From: Agromyces lapidis
GTDB lineage: Bacteria; Actinomycetota; Actinomycetes; Actinomycetales; Microbacteriaceae
NCBI RefSeq assembly: GCF_009749405.1
Contig: NZ_WBIQ01000009.1
Coordinates: 186,001 to 250,000 of the forward strand
Reading direction: 5' to 3'
DNA: 64,000 nt
Notes under the pieces: model-generated
Databases searched by the model: none
The model's input: only the letters and a program-made list of their open reading frames with translations
What the model was told of the DNA's origin: nothing
Shown: piece after piece, positions 27,046-35,049 of the stretch
Layout: every line of letters begins with the position of its first letter
Position numbering within the stretch: position 1 is the stretch's first letter
Made by a program: the position numbers and the translations under genes

Positions 27046-27061
27046 CTTCCCTCGAGGGAAG
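27046..27061. promoter_or_regulatory. Putative HxlR operator (16-bp palindrome)
   Basis: CTTCCCTCGAGGGAAG is a perfect 16-bp palindrome in the divergent region between the epimerase-like gene and its HxlR regulator, 24 bases before the regulator start. Regulators of this class usually repress the divergent oxidoreductase gene through such dyads. Confidence 0.5.
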
Positions 27062-27084
27062 CACGAGCCGTCATCGGGGGTCGG

Positions 27085-27498
27085 ATGCCGCAACACCACG
27101 TCACCACGACGCCCGCCACCTCGATCGCGCCTCCCCCCGACGACGTGGAACGCGACGTGCTCTCGCCCGACTGCCCGAGCCGGGTGATCCTCAGCCGCAT
27201 CGGGGAGCGCTGGACGATGTTCGTCATCCTCGCCCTCTCGCGCGCCGGAACGCTGCGGTTCACCGAGCTGCGGGCCACGGTCGGCGAGGTCACCCCGAAG
27301 GTGCTCACCGAGACGCTGCGCGCGCTCGAGGCCGACGGGCTCGTCGAACGTCGCGCCTACGCCGACTCCCCGCCGCGCGTCGAGTACTCGCTCACGCCGC
27401 TCGGCACCTCCCTGCTCGAGCCGATCGCCGCGATGCGCGAATGGGCGGAGCAGCATGTCCCCGAGGTGCTCGCCTCCCGCGAGCGCGCCACGGGCTGA
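27085..27498 (+). CDS. HxlR family transcriptional regulator
   Basis: A 137-residue winged-helix protein with the family core: CPSRVILSRIGERWTMFVIL, LRFTELRATVGEVTPKVLTE and the wing RVEYSLTPLG. The single Cys preceding the helix (DCPS) is in the position used by redox- or aldehyde-sensing HxlR members. It is divergent from the SDR gene, a very common pairing. Its 3' end runs into a GACGGCGC tandem repeat. Confidence 0.88.
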   Translation: MPQHHVTTTPATSIAPPPDDVERDVLSPDCPSRVILSRIGERWTMFVILALSRAGTLRFTELRATVGEVTPKVLTETLRALEADGLVERRAYADSPPRVEYSLTPLGTSLLEPIAAMREWAEQHVPEVLASRERATG

Positions 27499-27528
27499 CG
27501 GCGCGACGGCGCGACGGCGCGACGGCGC
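27497..27528. repeat. 8-bp tandem repeat GACGGCGC, four copies
   Basis: Four perfect head-to-tail copies of GACGGCGC begin at the stop codon of the HxlR gene and run into the gap before the isochorismatase gene. Because the unit is not a multiple of three and lies outside coding sequence, it may vary freely by slippage. No function is evident. Confidence 0.85.
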
Positions 27529-27613
27529 CAATCTCGGCATCTCGGCTGCCATTCCGGCGGGCGCGGTCGGAATCGGCGCGCAACGTCGCGACGGCGCTCG
27601 TTACATTGGGCGA

Positions 27614-28204
27614 GTGACCCGAGCGCTCATCATCATCGACATCCAGCAGGACTACTTCCCCGGCGGCCGGCACCCGCTCGTCGGCCCTGACGCGGCCGCG
27701 GCGGCCGCGGCCCGGCTGCTCGCCGCCTGGCGCGAGCGCGGCGAACCGGTCGTGCACGTGCAGCACATCTGGGACGCCCCCGACGCGGCGTTCTTCCAGC
27801 CGGGCACGCCGGGGGTCGAGATCCACCCCGCGGTCGCGCCGCTCGCCGGCGAGCCGCTCGTCACGAAGGCGAATCCGAACTCGTTCCTCGAGACCGAGCT
27901 CGACGAGCGGCTGCGCGCACTCGCCCCCGACGAGCTCGTCATCGCGGGCATGATGTCGAGCATGTGCGTCGACGCGACGGTGCGCGCGGCGGCCGACGCC
28001 GGCTACCGGGTGACCGTCGCCCACGACGCCTGCGCCGCCCCCGACCTCGAGTTCGGCGGGGTCCTCGTGCCGGGCGCGCAGGTGCACGCGGCCTTCATGG
28101 CGGCGCTCGACGGCAGCTACGCCGCGGTCGCGAGCGCCGAGGAGATCATCGCGCAGGGTGAGCACTTCGCCGATTCTTCGCGGCCGAGGCATCCGTTTCA
28201 CTGA
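27614..28204 (+). CDS. Isochorismatase-family (nicotinamidase-like) hydrolase
   Basis: A 196-residue cysteine hydrolase carrying the family triad: Asp in LIIIDIQQDYF, Lys in LVTKANPNSF and Cys in GMMSSMCVDAT. The family hydrolyses amides or vinyl ethers such as nicotinamide, ureidoacrylate or isochorismate. The actual substrate is open; the metal-ligand pattern of true nicotinamidases was not clear. Translation begins at GTG 27614. The hexamer TACATT ends exactly seven bases before it and there is no Shine-Dalgarno sequence, so the mRNA is probably leaderless. Confidence 0.85.
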   Translation: MTRALIIIDIQQDYFPGGRHPLVGPDAAAAAAARLLAAWRERGEPVVHVQHIWDAPDAAFFQPGTPGVEIHPAVAPLAGEPLVTKANPNSFLETELDERLRALAPDELVIAGMMSSMCVDATVRAAADAGYRVTVAHDACAAPDLEFGGVLVPGAQVHAAFMAALDGSYAAVASAEEIIAQGEHFADSSRPRHPFH

Positions 28205-28230
28205 CCAGACCTCGTTCACAACGCATCGCT

Positions 28231-28245
28231 CGCAGAACTTCTGCG
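28231..28245. promoter_or_regulatory. Putative RamB/ScfR autoregulatory site
   Basis: CGCAGAACTTCTGCG is palindromic except for its central base and lies 47 bases before the RamB-like start. Its inner 13 bases are the exact reverse complement of the 13-bp site upstream of aceA (12008-12020), supporting one regulator acting on both. Confidence 0.65.
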
Positions 28246-28291
28246 ATTCTTCCGTTTGCGTGAACCGTCGGCGCGTGTGACCATCGAAGGC

Positions 28292-29752
28292 ATGATCACC
28301 GTCGATGCCACCGCCGAAGCCGCCGAGCAGCTCGACGCGCTCACGCTCGGCCGGCGCATCCGCGACCGTCGCACCGCCCGAGGACTGACCCTCGGCGAGC
28401 TCGCCCGCGCCATCGACCGGGCGCCGTCGCAGGTGAGCGCCATCGAGAACGGCAAGCGCGAACCGCGCCTCTCGATGCTGCGCACGATCGCGCTCGCACT
28501 CGGTACCACGGTCGACGAACTGCTGCGCAGCGACGCCCCGAACGAGCGGGTCGCCCTCGAGATCGCCGTCGAGCGCGCGCAGCGCGGCCCCGTGTTCGCC
28601 GCCCTCGGACTCGACCCGTTCCGCGTCGCGAAGACGATGAACGACCAGACCCTGCAGACGATCCTCGCCCTGCACAACGAGATCGACCGCCTCCACCGCG
28701 AGCGCGCGGCCACCCCCGAGGAGGCGCGCCGCGCCAACGCCGAGCTCCGGGCCGAGATGCGCGCCCGCGACAACTTCTACCCCGAGCTCGAGCAGAAGGC
28801 GGCCGAGCTCCTCGAGGCCGTCGGGCACACCGGCGGCCCGGTGTCGCACCAGCTCGTCGCCGACATGGCGAGCCACCTCGGCTACTCGCTGCACTACGTC
28901 GGCGACCTGCCGCACTCGACGCGATCGGTGACCGACAAGCACCACGGACGCATCTACCTCCCGACGCAGCAGTCGCCCTCGCGCGATTCGCGCTCGCCCA
29001 TCCTGCAGGCGCTCTCGAGCCACCTCCTCGGCCACGAGGAGCCGGAGAACTACGGCGACTTCCTGCGCCAGCGCATCGAGACGAACTACCTGACGGCCGC
29101 GCTCCTGCTGCCCGAGCAGGCGGCCGTGCGCTTCCTCTCCGAGGCGAAGAACCTGCGTCGCATCTCGATGGAGGACCTGCGCGACGCCTTCGCCGTCTCG
29201 TACGAGACCGCAGCCCACCGCTTCACGAACCTCGCGACCGCCCGCCTCGACATCCCCGTGCACTTCACGAAGGTGCACGAGTCGGGCACGATCATCAAGG
29301 CGTACGAGAACGACCGGGTGCGCTTCCCGAGCGACGCGCTCGGCGCGATCGAGGGCACCACGATGTGCCGCAACTGGACGGCGCGCACCGTCTTCGACGT
29401 CGAGGACCGCTACAGCCCGTGGTACCAGTACACCGACACCCCGTCGGGCACCTTCTGGTGCACCTCGCGCATCGAGAAGGCGAAAGAGGGCGAGTACTCG
29501 GTGTCGGTGGGCGTGCCGTTCGAGCACGTCAAGTGGTTCCGAGGGCGAGAGACACCCCATCGTGCGGTGTCGCGATGCCCCGACCCCGCGTGCTGCCAGG
29601 CCCCGTCGGGCCTCGCCGAGAAGTGGGCGGATGCCTCGTGGCCCGCCGCACGCACGCCGACCTCGCTGCTGGCGGCACTGCCGACCGGCACGTTCCCCGG
29701 GGTCGACCAGACCGAGGTCTTCCAGTTCCTCGAGGCGCACGCCCCCCGCTGA
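28292..29752 (+). CDS. ramB: RamB/ScfR-family (short-chain fatty acyl) transcriptional regulator
   Basis: A 486-residue regulator. An XRE-type helix-turn-helix (LGRRIRDRRTARGLTLGELA and APSQVSAIENGKREPRLSML) is followed by a long helical linker. Next is an ImmA/IrrE-like region in which the peptidase motif reads H-L-L-G-H, lacking the catalytic Glu. The C-terminal domain has a Cys cluster (TMCRNW, CPDPACC). In corynebacteria RamB represses acetate and glyoxylate genes. The ATG at 28292 has GAAGG just upstream; GTG 28277 and TTG 28256 are alternatives. It likely controls aceA and itself. Confidence 0.85.
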   Translation: MITVDATAEAAEQLDALTLGRRIRDRRTARGLTLGELARAIDRAPSQVSAIENGKREPRLSMLRTIALALGTTVDELLRSDAPNERVALEIAVERAQRGPVFAALGLDPFRVAKTMNDQTLQTILALHNEIDRLHRERAATPEEARRANAELRAEMRARDNFYPELEQKAAELLEAVGHTGGPVSHQLVADMASHLGYSLHYVGDLPHSTRSVTDKHHGRIYLPTQQSPSRDSRSPILQALSSHLLGHEEPENYGDFLRQRIETNYLTAALLLPEQAAVRFLSEAKNLRRISMEDLRDAFAVSYETAAHRFTNLATARLDIPVHFTKVHESGTIIKAYENDRVRFPSDALGAIEGTTMCRNWTARTVFDVEDRYSPWYQYTDTPSGTFWCTSRIEKAKEGEYSVSVGVPFEHVKWFRGRETPHRAVSRCPDPACCQAPSGLAEKWADASWPAARTPTSLLAALPTGTFPGVDQTEVFQFLEAHAPR

Positions 29753-29794
29753 GCCGGCGCGAGGCGGCCGGCGACGGGCGGCACCCCGCAGAAT

Positions 29795-29833
29795 CGCCCG
29801 GGCGGACCGGCACGAGTCCGGCCCGCCCGGGCG
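29795..29833. terminator. Bidirectional hairpin between ramB and the DUF7144 gene
   Basis: CGCCCGGGCGGACCGG (29795-29810) and CCGGCCCGCCCGGGCG (29818-29833) pair along 16 positions with one mismatch and a seven-base loop. It sits between two convergent genes and can serve both. Confidence 0.75.
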
Positions 29834-29846
29834 TCGGTCGAACGGC

Positions 29847-30251
29847 TCAGCTCGCCGCCTTGCGGAGCTCCTTGCCGTGCACCGTGAGCGCGTAGATCAC
29901 GAGGATGTCGAGCACGATGACGATGAGCGACCACCACGGCTGCGACGGCAGCAGGAAGAGCTGGCCGATCGCGTTCACGATCGCGAGGATGATCGCCACC
30001 ACGCGCGCCCAGGTCGCACCGGCGAACAGAGCCAGCGAAGCCAGGATCAGCGCGATGCCGATGATCATGTGCCACCAGCCCCAGCCCGAGACATCCATGA
30101 GGAACAGGCCCTCGTTCGTCAGGAAGTACGCGCTGTCGGGGCCGATGATGGCCATGAGGCCGTAGATCGCGTCGAAGATGCCCGCGACGAGCAGCATGAT
30201 CGCCGCGAAGTACCCCCAACCGACCCAGCCGGTCGTTTCGGTGTCGCTCAT
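29847..30251 (-). CDS. DUF7144-type four-helix membrane protein (copy 1)
   Basis: A 134-residue membrane protein with four hydrophobic segments. Characteristic stretches are [45 protein letters not shown] and [20 protein letters not shown]. No reaction is known. GGGAGGA precedes the ATG. A paralog with nearly the same signature motifs (GWVGWG, SGWGWWH versus [16 protein letters not shown]) is at 63246-63665. Confidence 0.75.
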   Translation of the reverse strand: MSDTETTGWVGWGYFAAIMLLVAGIFDAIYGLMAIIGPDSAYFLTNEGLFLMDVSGWGWWHMIIGIALILASLALFAGATWARVVAIILAIVNAIGQLFLLPSQPWWSLIVIVLDILVIYALTVHGKELRKAAS

Positions 30252-30329
30252 GTCGATTCCTCCCAGTGGATTCGGCGGGCGCGCACCGCGTCCGTCGTGG
30301 TCACGCTAGTGAGCGGCCGGAGCCCGTTT

Positions 30330-30412
30330 CATCATGCAGTTCGCGTGAATCGCGATCGCCGCGCGACGCGGACGCGGACGCCGCAGCCGTCATTCGCCTG
30401 ATCTGCATGATG
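30330..30412. repeat. Widely spaced 10-bp inverted repeat
   Basis: CATCATGCAG (30330-30339) and CTGCATGATG (30403-30412) are perfect inverted repeats 63 bases apart, in the 211-bp gap between divergently oriented genes (29847-30251 and 30463-30792). Besides this, the gap holds a G-rich stretch but no gene. A looping operator pair is possible; chance cannot be excluded. Confidence 0.4.
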
Positions 30413-30462
30413 CGGGGGCCCCTGGGAGGGGGTGGAATCGGGGGACCGATTGGAGCCCGGCC

Positions 30463-30792
30463 ATGGATCACCTGGAACTGCTGCGTCGCCTGGCGATCGA
30501 CGACGACCGGCTCTCGGGCGAGGGCGTCGCCGAGTCCGAGGCCGGGCCGTTGCGCTCGAAGCCGCTCGCCCTCGCCCGTCTCGGCGCGCTCTGCGGCGTC
30601 GGCGGCACCGATGCCTCATTCTCCTCGGCAGCCGACGCGGCGATCCGGGCGGGCTCGACGGCGCCCGAACTCGTGCAGCTCATCGTCTCGCTGGTGCCGG
30701 TCATCGGCATGCCGCGCGCGGTGGCGGCGGCCCAGCATCTCGCGGTGGCGCTCGGCCTCGACCTCGAGACCTTCGTGACCGCCGACGACTGA
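30463..30792 (+). CDS. Carboxymuconolactone-decarboxylase-like small protein
   Basis: A 109-residue helical protein. Segments RLGALCGVGGTDASFSSAAD and APELVQLIVSLVPVIGMPRA resemble the helices of the AhpD/CMD fold, with the C-terminal AAAQHLAVALGLD. The single cysteine (ALCGVGG) does not make the CxxC pair of AhpD, so peroxidase activity is unlikely. It converges with the large LuxR-type regulator, three bases apart at the stops. No strong Shine-Dalgarno sequence is visible. Confidence 0.6.
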   Translation: MDHLELLRRLAIDDDRLSGEGVAESEAGPLRSKPLALARLGALCGVGGTDASFSSAADAAIRAGSTAPELVQLIVSLVPVIGMPRAVAAAQHLAVALGLDLETFVTADD

Positions 30793-30795
30793 GGC

Positions 30796-33036
30796 TCAGC
30801 CGAGGAGGCGGAGCTCCTGCGCCCGTTCGACGGCCGCACCCCTCGTCGTCACGCGCAGCTTGCGGTAGATCGACCCGAGCTGCGAGCTCACGGTGTTGCG
30901 GGAGACGAACAACCGATCGCCGATCTCTCCGATCGTCAGGTGGGTCTGCAGGTACGGCAGCAGTCGGAGCTCGGCCGGCGTGAGCGGCGAGGCGCCGAGC
31001 GCGTCGCGCGACTGCTCCATCGAGGAACGCAGCTCGGCGACGTCGTCGAGGAGCGTGCCGAGGCCGGAGCGCACCCGGAGGAGGTCGTCGACCTCCTCCA
31101 GCAGATGCGCCGCCGTCGAGCCGTCGCCGAGCGCGACGAAGGCGCGGGCGAGTTCGAGGCGGACCTTCACCGCGAGGACCGGGATCACGTGGGTGCAGAG
31201 TCCCCGGTCGCGCATCGCGCGGGCGAGCAGGCGCTTCGCAGCGGCGGCGTCGTGCCGGCGGATCGCGACGCGGGCGCCCACCGCGAGCACGAGCGTCGTG
31301 GTCGCGTAGCCGTCCATGCCGTGCTCGGCGATCGCCGTCAACCCCCGATCGACGTGACGGTCGGCCTTCGCGACGTCGCCTCGGTCGAGTGCGATGATCG
31401 CGAGCTCGCCCTCGCTCAGCGCGAGCGAGTCGGCGTTGCCGAAGAGCTCTGCCTGGCCCGACGCCCGTTCGAACGCCTCGATCGCCCCCTCCGTCTCGCC
31501 CGCGAGCAACCGGGTCCACCCGATGAGGTGCAGCGCCTGGTCGTACCACAGGCTCGACGGCGACTCCGAGGCGAGCGCGAAGGCCGCGTCGGCCGTGGCC
31601 GCGGCGAGCCCGTCGCGCCACATGATCGCCCGCACCATCGCACGGGCCGAGTCGTAGTTCGGCAGCCCGAACTCGGCTGGGCCGTCGTATTCGATGCGGT
31701 CGAAGAGCCGGGCCCAGCCGTCGGCTTCCGCCGCGTGCCCGTCGAGGATGGCGCGCAGGCCCGCCAGCACGACGAGCGGCGGGTACCCGGCGATCGCCTC
31801 CTGGCCGAGTTCGTGCATCCATCGCGCCACCGCGGCGAGCTCGCCGGCTTGATAGGCGCCCAGCGCACGCTCGGCGACGAGCCGCACGGACCGCCGCCGA
31901 TCGCCCGCCGCGAGCAGATGCTCGATCGCGAACGCGACCTCGCCGTGCTGCTCGCACCACGCCGCCGCCCTGCGGTGGAGCTCGGGGCCCTCGCCCGGCT
32001 CGACCCGGTCGAACTCGGCGAGCAGGAACTCGCGGAACAACTGGTGGTACCGGTAGTCGCCGCGACGCCGGTCGATCGGCACCAGGAAGAGCCCGCGGTG
32101 CTCGAGCTCGCTCAGGCGGGCTCGCGAATCGTCGCGGGCGAGCACCGCGTCGCAGCATCCGGCGGAGAGGTGCTCGAGCAGGGCGGTGCGCCGCAGGAAC
32201 GACTGGTCGTCGGCGTCGAGCGCGCGGAAGCAGGCCCGGTAGAGATAGTCGGCGACGAAGCGGTCGTCGCCGTCGATGTCGACCGGATGGCCGCCGTCGC
32301 GCGCGGCGAGTGCGGCGAGCGCGATCCCCGTCGGCCATCCCTCGGTGTGCGCGACAAGACGCGCCAGGTCCTCGTCGTCCGCCGCGGCTTCGAGGGTGTC
32401 GAACACCCGTCGGGCGTCGCCCGCGTCGAGGCGCAGCTGATCGGCTCCGATCTCGACGACCTCCCCGCCGAGACGCAGGCGCGAGAGGAACTCCGGTACC
32501 CGCCGACTCGCCATGACCACCTGCGACCCCGTCGGGATACGTGCGAGCGCGACCTCGAGCGCGTCCTGGCAGGCGGGCGTCGCGGCCTCGTGGACGTCGT
32601 CGAGCACGAGCACGAACGGCGAGTCGACGAGCTCGATCGCGGCGGCGAGCATCGGGGCCGCCCGGCCGAGCACCGCGGGGCCGGTCATGGGGAGCGCGGC
32701 GACGGCGGCCAGCCGCTCGTCGCCGGGCACCGCGCGGTCGAACGCACGGGCCAGCAGGTTGATGAGCGCCGAGGGGTCGTTGTCGAAGCGGTCGAGCGAG
32801 ACCCAGACGATCACGCGATCATCGAGTTCCGCCCATTCGCGCAGCAGCGTCGACTTGCCGTACCCGGCCGGCGCCGCGAGGCTCACGAGCGAAGCGCGCG
32901 ACGCCCGGGCGCGATCGATGAGACGCCGGCGGCTCACCCCGCCGCCGCGACCGCGCGGCGGCGCGAACTTCGACGAGGCGGGCTCGTCACCCGCTCGCGA
33001 CGAAGCGTCCTCGTGCACGGTCGTCAGTCCGCCCAT
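30796..33036 (-). CDS. LuxR-family large ATP-binding (MalT-like) transcriptional regulator
   Basis: A 746-residue STAND-type regulator. The N-terminal P-loop NTPase has Walker A AAPAGYGKSTLL (about residue 55) and LDDVHEA (about 145). A long helical repeat region (about 330-670) follows. The LuxR-type helix-turn-helix is at the C-terminus (LTPAELRLLPYLQTHLTIGE, then VSRNTVSSQLGSIYRKL). MalT-like proteins activate when a ligand and ATP promote oligomerisation. The gene is divergent from the FAD oxidoreductase at 33183, 146 bp away, and is the obvious candidate regulator for that operon. Confidence 0.88.
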   Translation of the reverse strand: MGGLTTVHEDASSRAGDEPASSKFAPPRGRGGGVSRRRLIDRARASRASLVSLAAPAGYGKSTLLREWAELDDRVIVWVSLDRFDNDPSALINLLARAFDRAVPGDERLAAVAALPMTGPAVLGRAAPMLAAAIELVDSPFVLVLDDVHEAATPACQDALEVALARIPTGSQVVMASRRVPEFLSRLRLGGEVVEIGADQLRLDAGDARRVFDTLEAAADDEDLARLVAHTEGWPTGIALAALAARDGGHPVDIDGDDRFVADYLYRACFRALDADDQSFLRRTALLEHLSAGCCDAVLARDDSRARLSELEHRGLFLVPIDRRRGDYRYHQLFREFLLAEFDRVEPGEGPELHRRAAAWCEQHGEVAFAIEHLLAAGDRRRSVRLVAERALGAYQAGELAAVARWMHELGQEAIAGYPPLVVLAGLRAILDGHAAEADGWARLFDRIEYDGPAEFGLPNYDSARAMVRAIMWRDGLAAATADAAFALASESPSSLWYDQALHLIGWTRLLAGETEGAIEAFERASGQAELFGNADSLALSEGELAIIALDRGDVAKADRHVDRGLTAIAEHGMDGYATTTLVLAVGARVAIRRHDAAAAKRLLARAMRDRGLCTHVIPVLAVKVRLELARAFVALGDGSTAAHLLEEVDDLLRVRSGLGTLLDDVAELRSSMEQSRDALGASPLTPAELRLLPYLQTHLTIGEIGDRLFVSRNTVSSQLGSIYRKLRVTTRGAAVERAQELRLLG

Positions 33037-33126
33037 AACCGGAGTCTAGGGAGTCCGCGCGCCGAACCCCCGCACGACACCTTGTCCGGACCACCTCCGA
33101 ACTCGCGACAGCGCGAGGTGGCGGAC

Positions 33127-33146
33127 CCTCGCCCCTGCGGGCGAGG
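33127..33146. promoter_or_regulatory. Hairpin/dyad upstream of the FAD oxidoreductase
   Basis: CCTCGCCC (33127-33134) and GGGCGAGG (33139-33146) are perfect inverted repeats around a CTGC loop, 37 bases before the GTG start of the FAD oxidoreductase. In RNA it would be a compact leader hairpin; as DNA it could be a binding site for the divergent LuxR-type regulator. Confidence 0.45.
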
Positions 33147-33182
33147 ATGGTGGGACCAACCATCGCATCGGAGTGATATCCC

Positions 33183-34631
33183 GTGGGCACCACCGTCTTC
33201 GAACGACGCATCCCCCAGCCCTCCGTCATCGAGCACGCGCTCGGTGGCACCTCGCATTCGACCTTCTGGATCGACGACCTGCCCGAGGCGCTGAAGCCCT
33301 CGCGGCCGAAGCTCGTCGGCACCGCGGTCGCCGACCTCGTCGTCGTCGGCGGCGGCTACACCGGCCTCTGGACGGCGCTGCTCGCCAAGGACCGCAATCC
33401 CGATGCGCACGTCGTCATCGTCGAGGCGAAGCGGGTCGGCTGGGCGGCCTCGGGCCGCAACGGCGGCTTCTGCGAGGCGAGCCTCACGCACGGCCACGAG
33501 AACGGCATGGCGCGCTGGCCGAAGGAGATGGAGACGCTCGACCGGCTCGGTCTCGAAAACCTCGACGCGATCGAGGCGGCCGAGGCGAAGTACGGCATGG
33601 ACTTCCAGTTCGAGCGCACCGGGCAGCTCGCACCGGCCGTCGAAGAGCACCAGGTCGAATGGCTGCAGGAGTGGTACGCCGAGGGCACCGCTCGGGGCGA
33701 GGAGGGGCTCGTCTACCTCGACCAGGCCGCGATGCAGGCCTCGGTCGCCTCGCCGACCTATCTCGCGGGCGTCTGGGAGCAGCGCACCAACGGCATGCTG
33801 CACCCGGCCCGCCTCGCCGCGGAGCTCGCCCGCGTCGCCGAAGAGCACGGCGTCGAGATCTTCGAGCACTCCCCCGTGCGCCGCCTCGAGACGCCGGGCT
33901 CGACGGGTGCGGTCAGCGTCGTCACCGACGGCGGCCGCGTCGACGCGAAGCACGCGGTGCTCGCGACGAACGTGTTCCCGTCGCTGCTGAAGCGCAACCG
34001 GCTCATGACCGTGCCGGTCTACGACTACGTGCTCATGACCGAGCCGCTCTCGGCGCAGCAGCTGGCCGACATCGGCTGGAACGACCGCCAGGGCATCGGC
34101 GACATGGCGAACCAGTTCCACTACTACCGCCTCTCGAAGGACAACCGCATCCTCTTCGGCGGGTACGACGCCATCTACAACTACGGTCGCAAGGTGCGCG
34201 AGTCGTACGAGCACCGGCCCGAGAGCTGGCAGCGGCTCGCGAGCCACTTCTTCACGACCTTCCCGCAGCTCGAGGGGCTGAAGTTCAGCCACCAGTGGGC
34301 GGGCGCGATCGACACGAGCACGCAGTTCACCGCGTTCTTCGGCACGGCCCGCGACCACCGCGTCGCCTACGCCGCGGGCTTCACGGGGCTCGGCGTGGGT
34401 TCGACGCGCTTCGCCGCCGAGACGATGCTCGACCTGCTCGAGCGCCGCGAGAACGAGCGCACCTCGCTCGAGATGGTGCGCAAGCGCCCGCTGCCCTTCC
34501 CGCCCGAGCCGGCCGCCGCGATCGGCATCAACGCGACCCGATGGTCGCTCGATCGCGCCGACCACAACCGGGGCAAGCGCAACGTGCTGCTGAAGACGCT
34601 CGACGCGCTCGGCCTGGGGTTCGACTCGTGA
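33183..34631 (+). CDS. FAD-dependent amine oxidoreductase (DadA/PuuB-like)
   Basis: A 482-residue flavoprotein. The dinucleotide motif is DLVVVGGGYTGLWTALLAKD (about residues 49-68), followed by GWAASGRNGGFCEASLTHGH. The C-terminal AGFTGLGVGSTRFAAETM is the usual second FAD contact. This arrangement is typical of DadA/PuuB-type amine or N-substituted amino acid oxidases such as gamma-glutamylputrescine oxidase. It heads an operon with a cupin (4-bp overlap) and an NAD-dependent semialdehyde dehydrogenase, the enzyme needed for the aldehyde product. It starts at GTG 33183. The exact amine is not determinable. Confidence 0.85.
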   Translation: MGTTVFERRIPQPSVIEHALGGTSHSTFWIDDLPEALKPSRPKLVGTAVADLVVVGGGYTGLWTALLAKDRNPDAHVVIVEAKRVGWAASGRNGGFCEASLTHGHENGMARWPKEMETLDRLGLENLDAIEAAEAKYGMDFQFERTGQLAPAVEEHQVEWLQEWYAEGTARGEEGLVYLDQAAMQASVASPTYLAGVWEQRTNGMLHPARLAAELARVAEEHGVEIFEHSPVRRLETPGSTGAVSVVTDGGRVDAKHAVLATNVFPSLLKRNRLMTVPVYDYVLMTEPLSAQQLADIGWNDRQGIGDMANQFHYYRLSKDNRILFGGYDAIYNYGRKVRESYEHRPESWQRLASHFFTTFPQLEGLKFSHQWAGAIDTSTQFTAFFGTARDHRVAYAAGFTGLGVGSTRFAAETMLDLLERRENERTSLEMVRKRPLPFPPEPAAAIGINATRWSLDRADHNRGKRNVLLKTLDALGLGFDS

Positions 34632-35026
34632 GCGGCGACGAGACGCGCGCGGCCGACGCGGTGCTCCGGCTCGTCGCCGGCGCACTGACGGATGCCACGG
34701 GGCTCGCCCTCGAACACGAGCCCGTGCCGGCCGAGCAGGTCGTCGCCGGCAGTCCGACGACGGCCTACCTCGCGCTCGACGAGTCCGAGGCGGGCGAGAT
34801 CGGCGTCTGGGAGATGTCGGTCGGCGCCATGCGCGACGTCGAGGTCGACGAGGTCTTCGTCGTGCTCGCCGGGGCCGCGACGGTCGAGTTCGAGTCGGCC
34901 GCGTCCGACGGGCTGCACCGCAGCCCGATCGTGCTCGCGCCGGGTTCGGTGGTGCGGCTCGAGGCCGGCATGCGCACCGTCTGGACGGTGCGCGAGAACC
35001 TGCGCAAGGTATTCATCTCGCGCTGA
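34628..35026 (+). CDS. Cupin-fold protein
   Basis: A 132-residue single-domain cupin. The central stretch EIGVWEMSVGAMRDVEVDEV and the following FVVLAGAATVEFES match the first cupin motif region, with VLAPGSVVRLEAGMRTVWTV the second. Most metal-binding histidines are missing, so it may be a sensor or folding accessory rather than a dioxygenase. It overlaps the FAD oxidoreductase by four bases (GTGA) and precedes the dehydrogenase by 23 bp. A cupin beside an amine oxidase is common in putrescine-like pathways. Confidence 0.75.
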   Translation: MSGDETRAADAVLRLVAGALTDATGLALEHEPVPAEQVVAGSPTTAYLALDESEAGEIGVWEMSVGAMRDVEVDEVFVVLAGAATVEFESAASDGLHRSPIVLAPGSVVRLEAGMRTVWTVRENLRKVFISR

Positions 35027-35049
35027 GGCGCGACGGAGGAGGATCACCC

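Noticed and set aside
27392-29740. Very long minus-strand open frame opposite ramB and the isochorismatase gene
   Set aside because: Its translation is Arg/Gly/Val/Ala-rich low-complexity sequence with no domain. It is antisense to genes with clear motifs, and long antisense frames are expected at about 70% G+C.
30940-33294. Long plus-strand open frame opposite the LuxR-type regulator
   Set aside because: Composition is typical of an off-frame shadow; the minus-strand gene has a complete P-loop and a LuxR helix-turn-helix.
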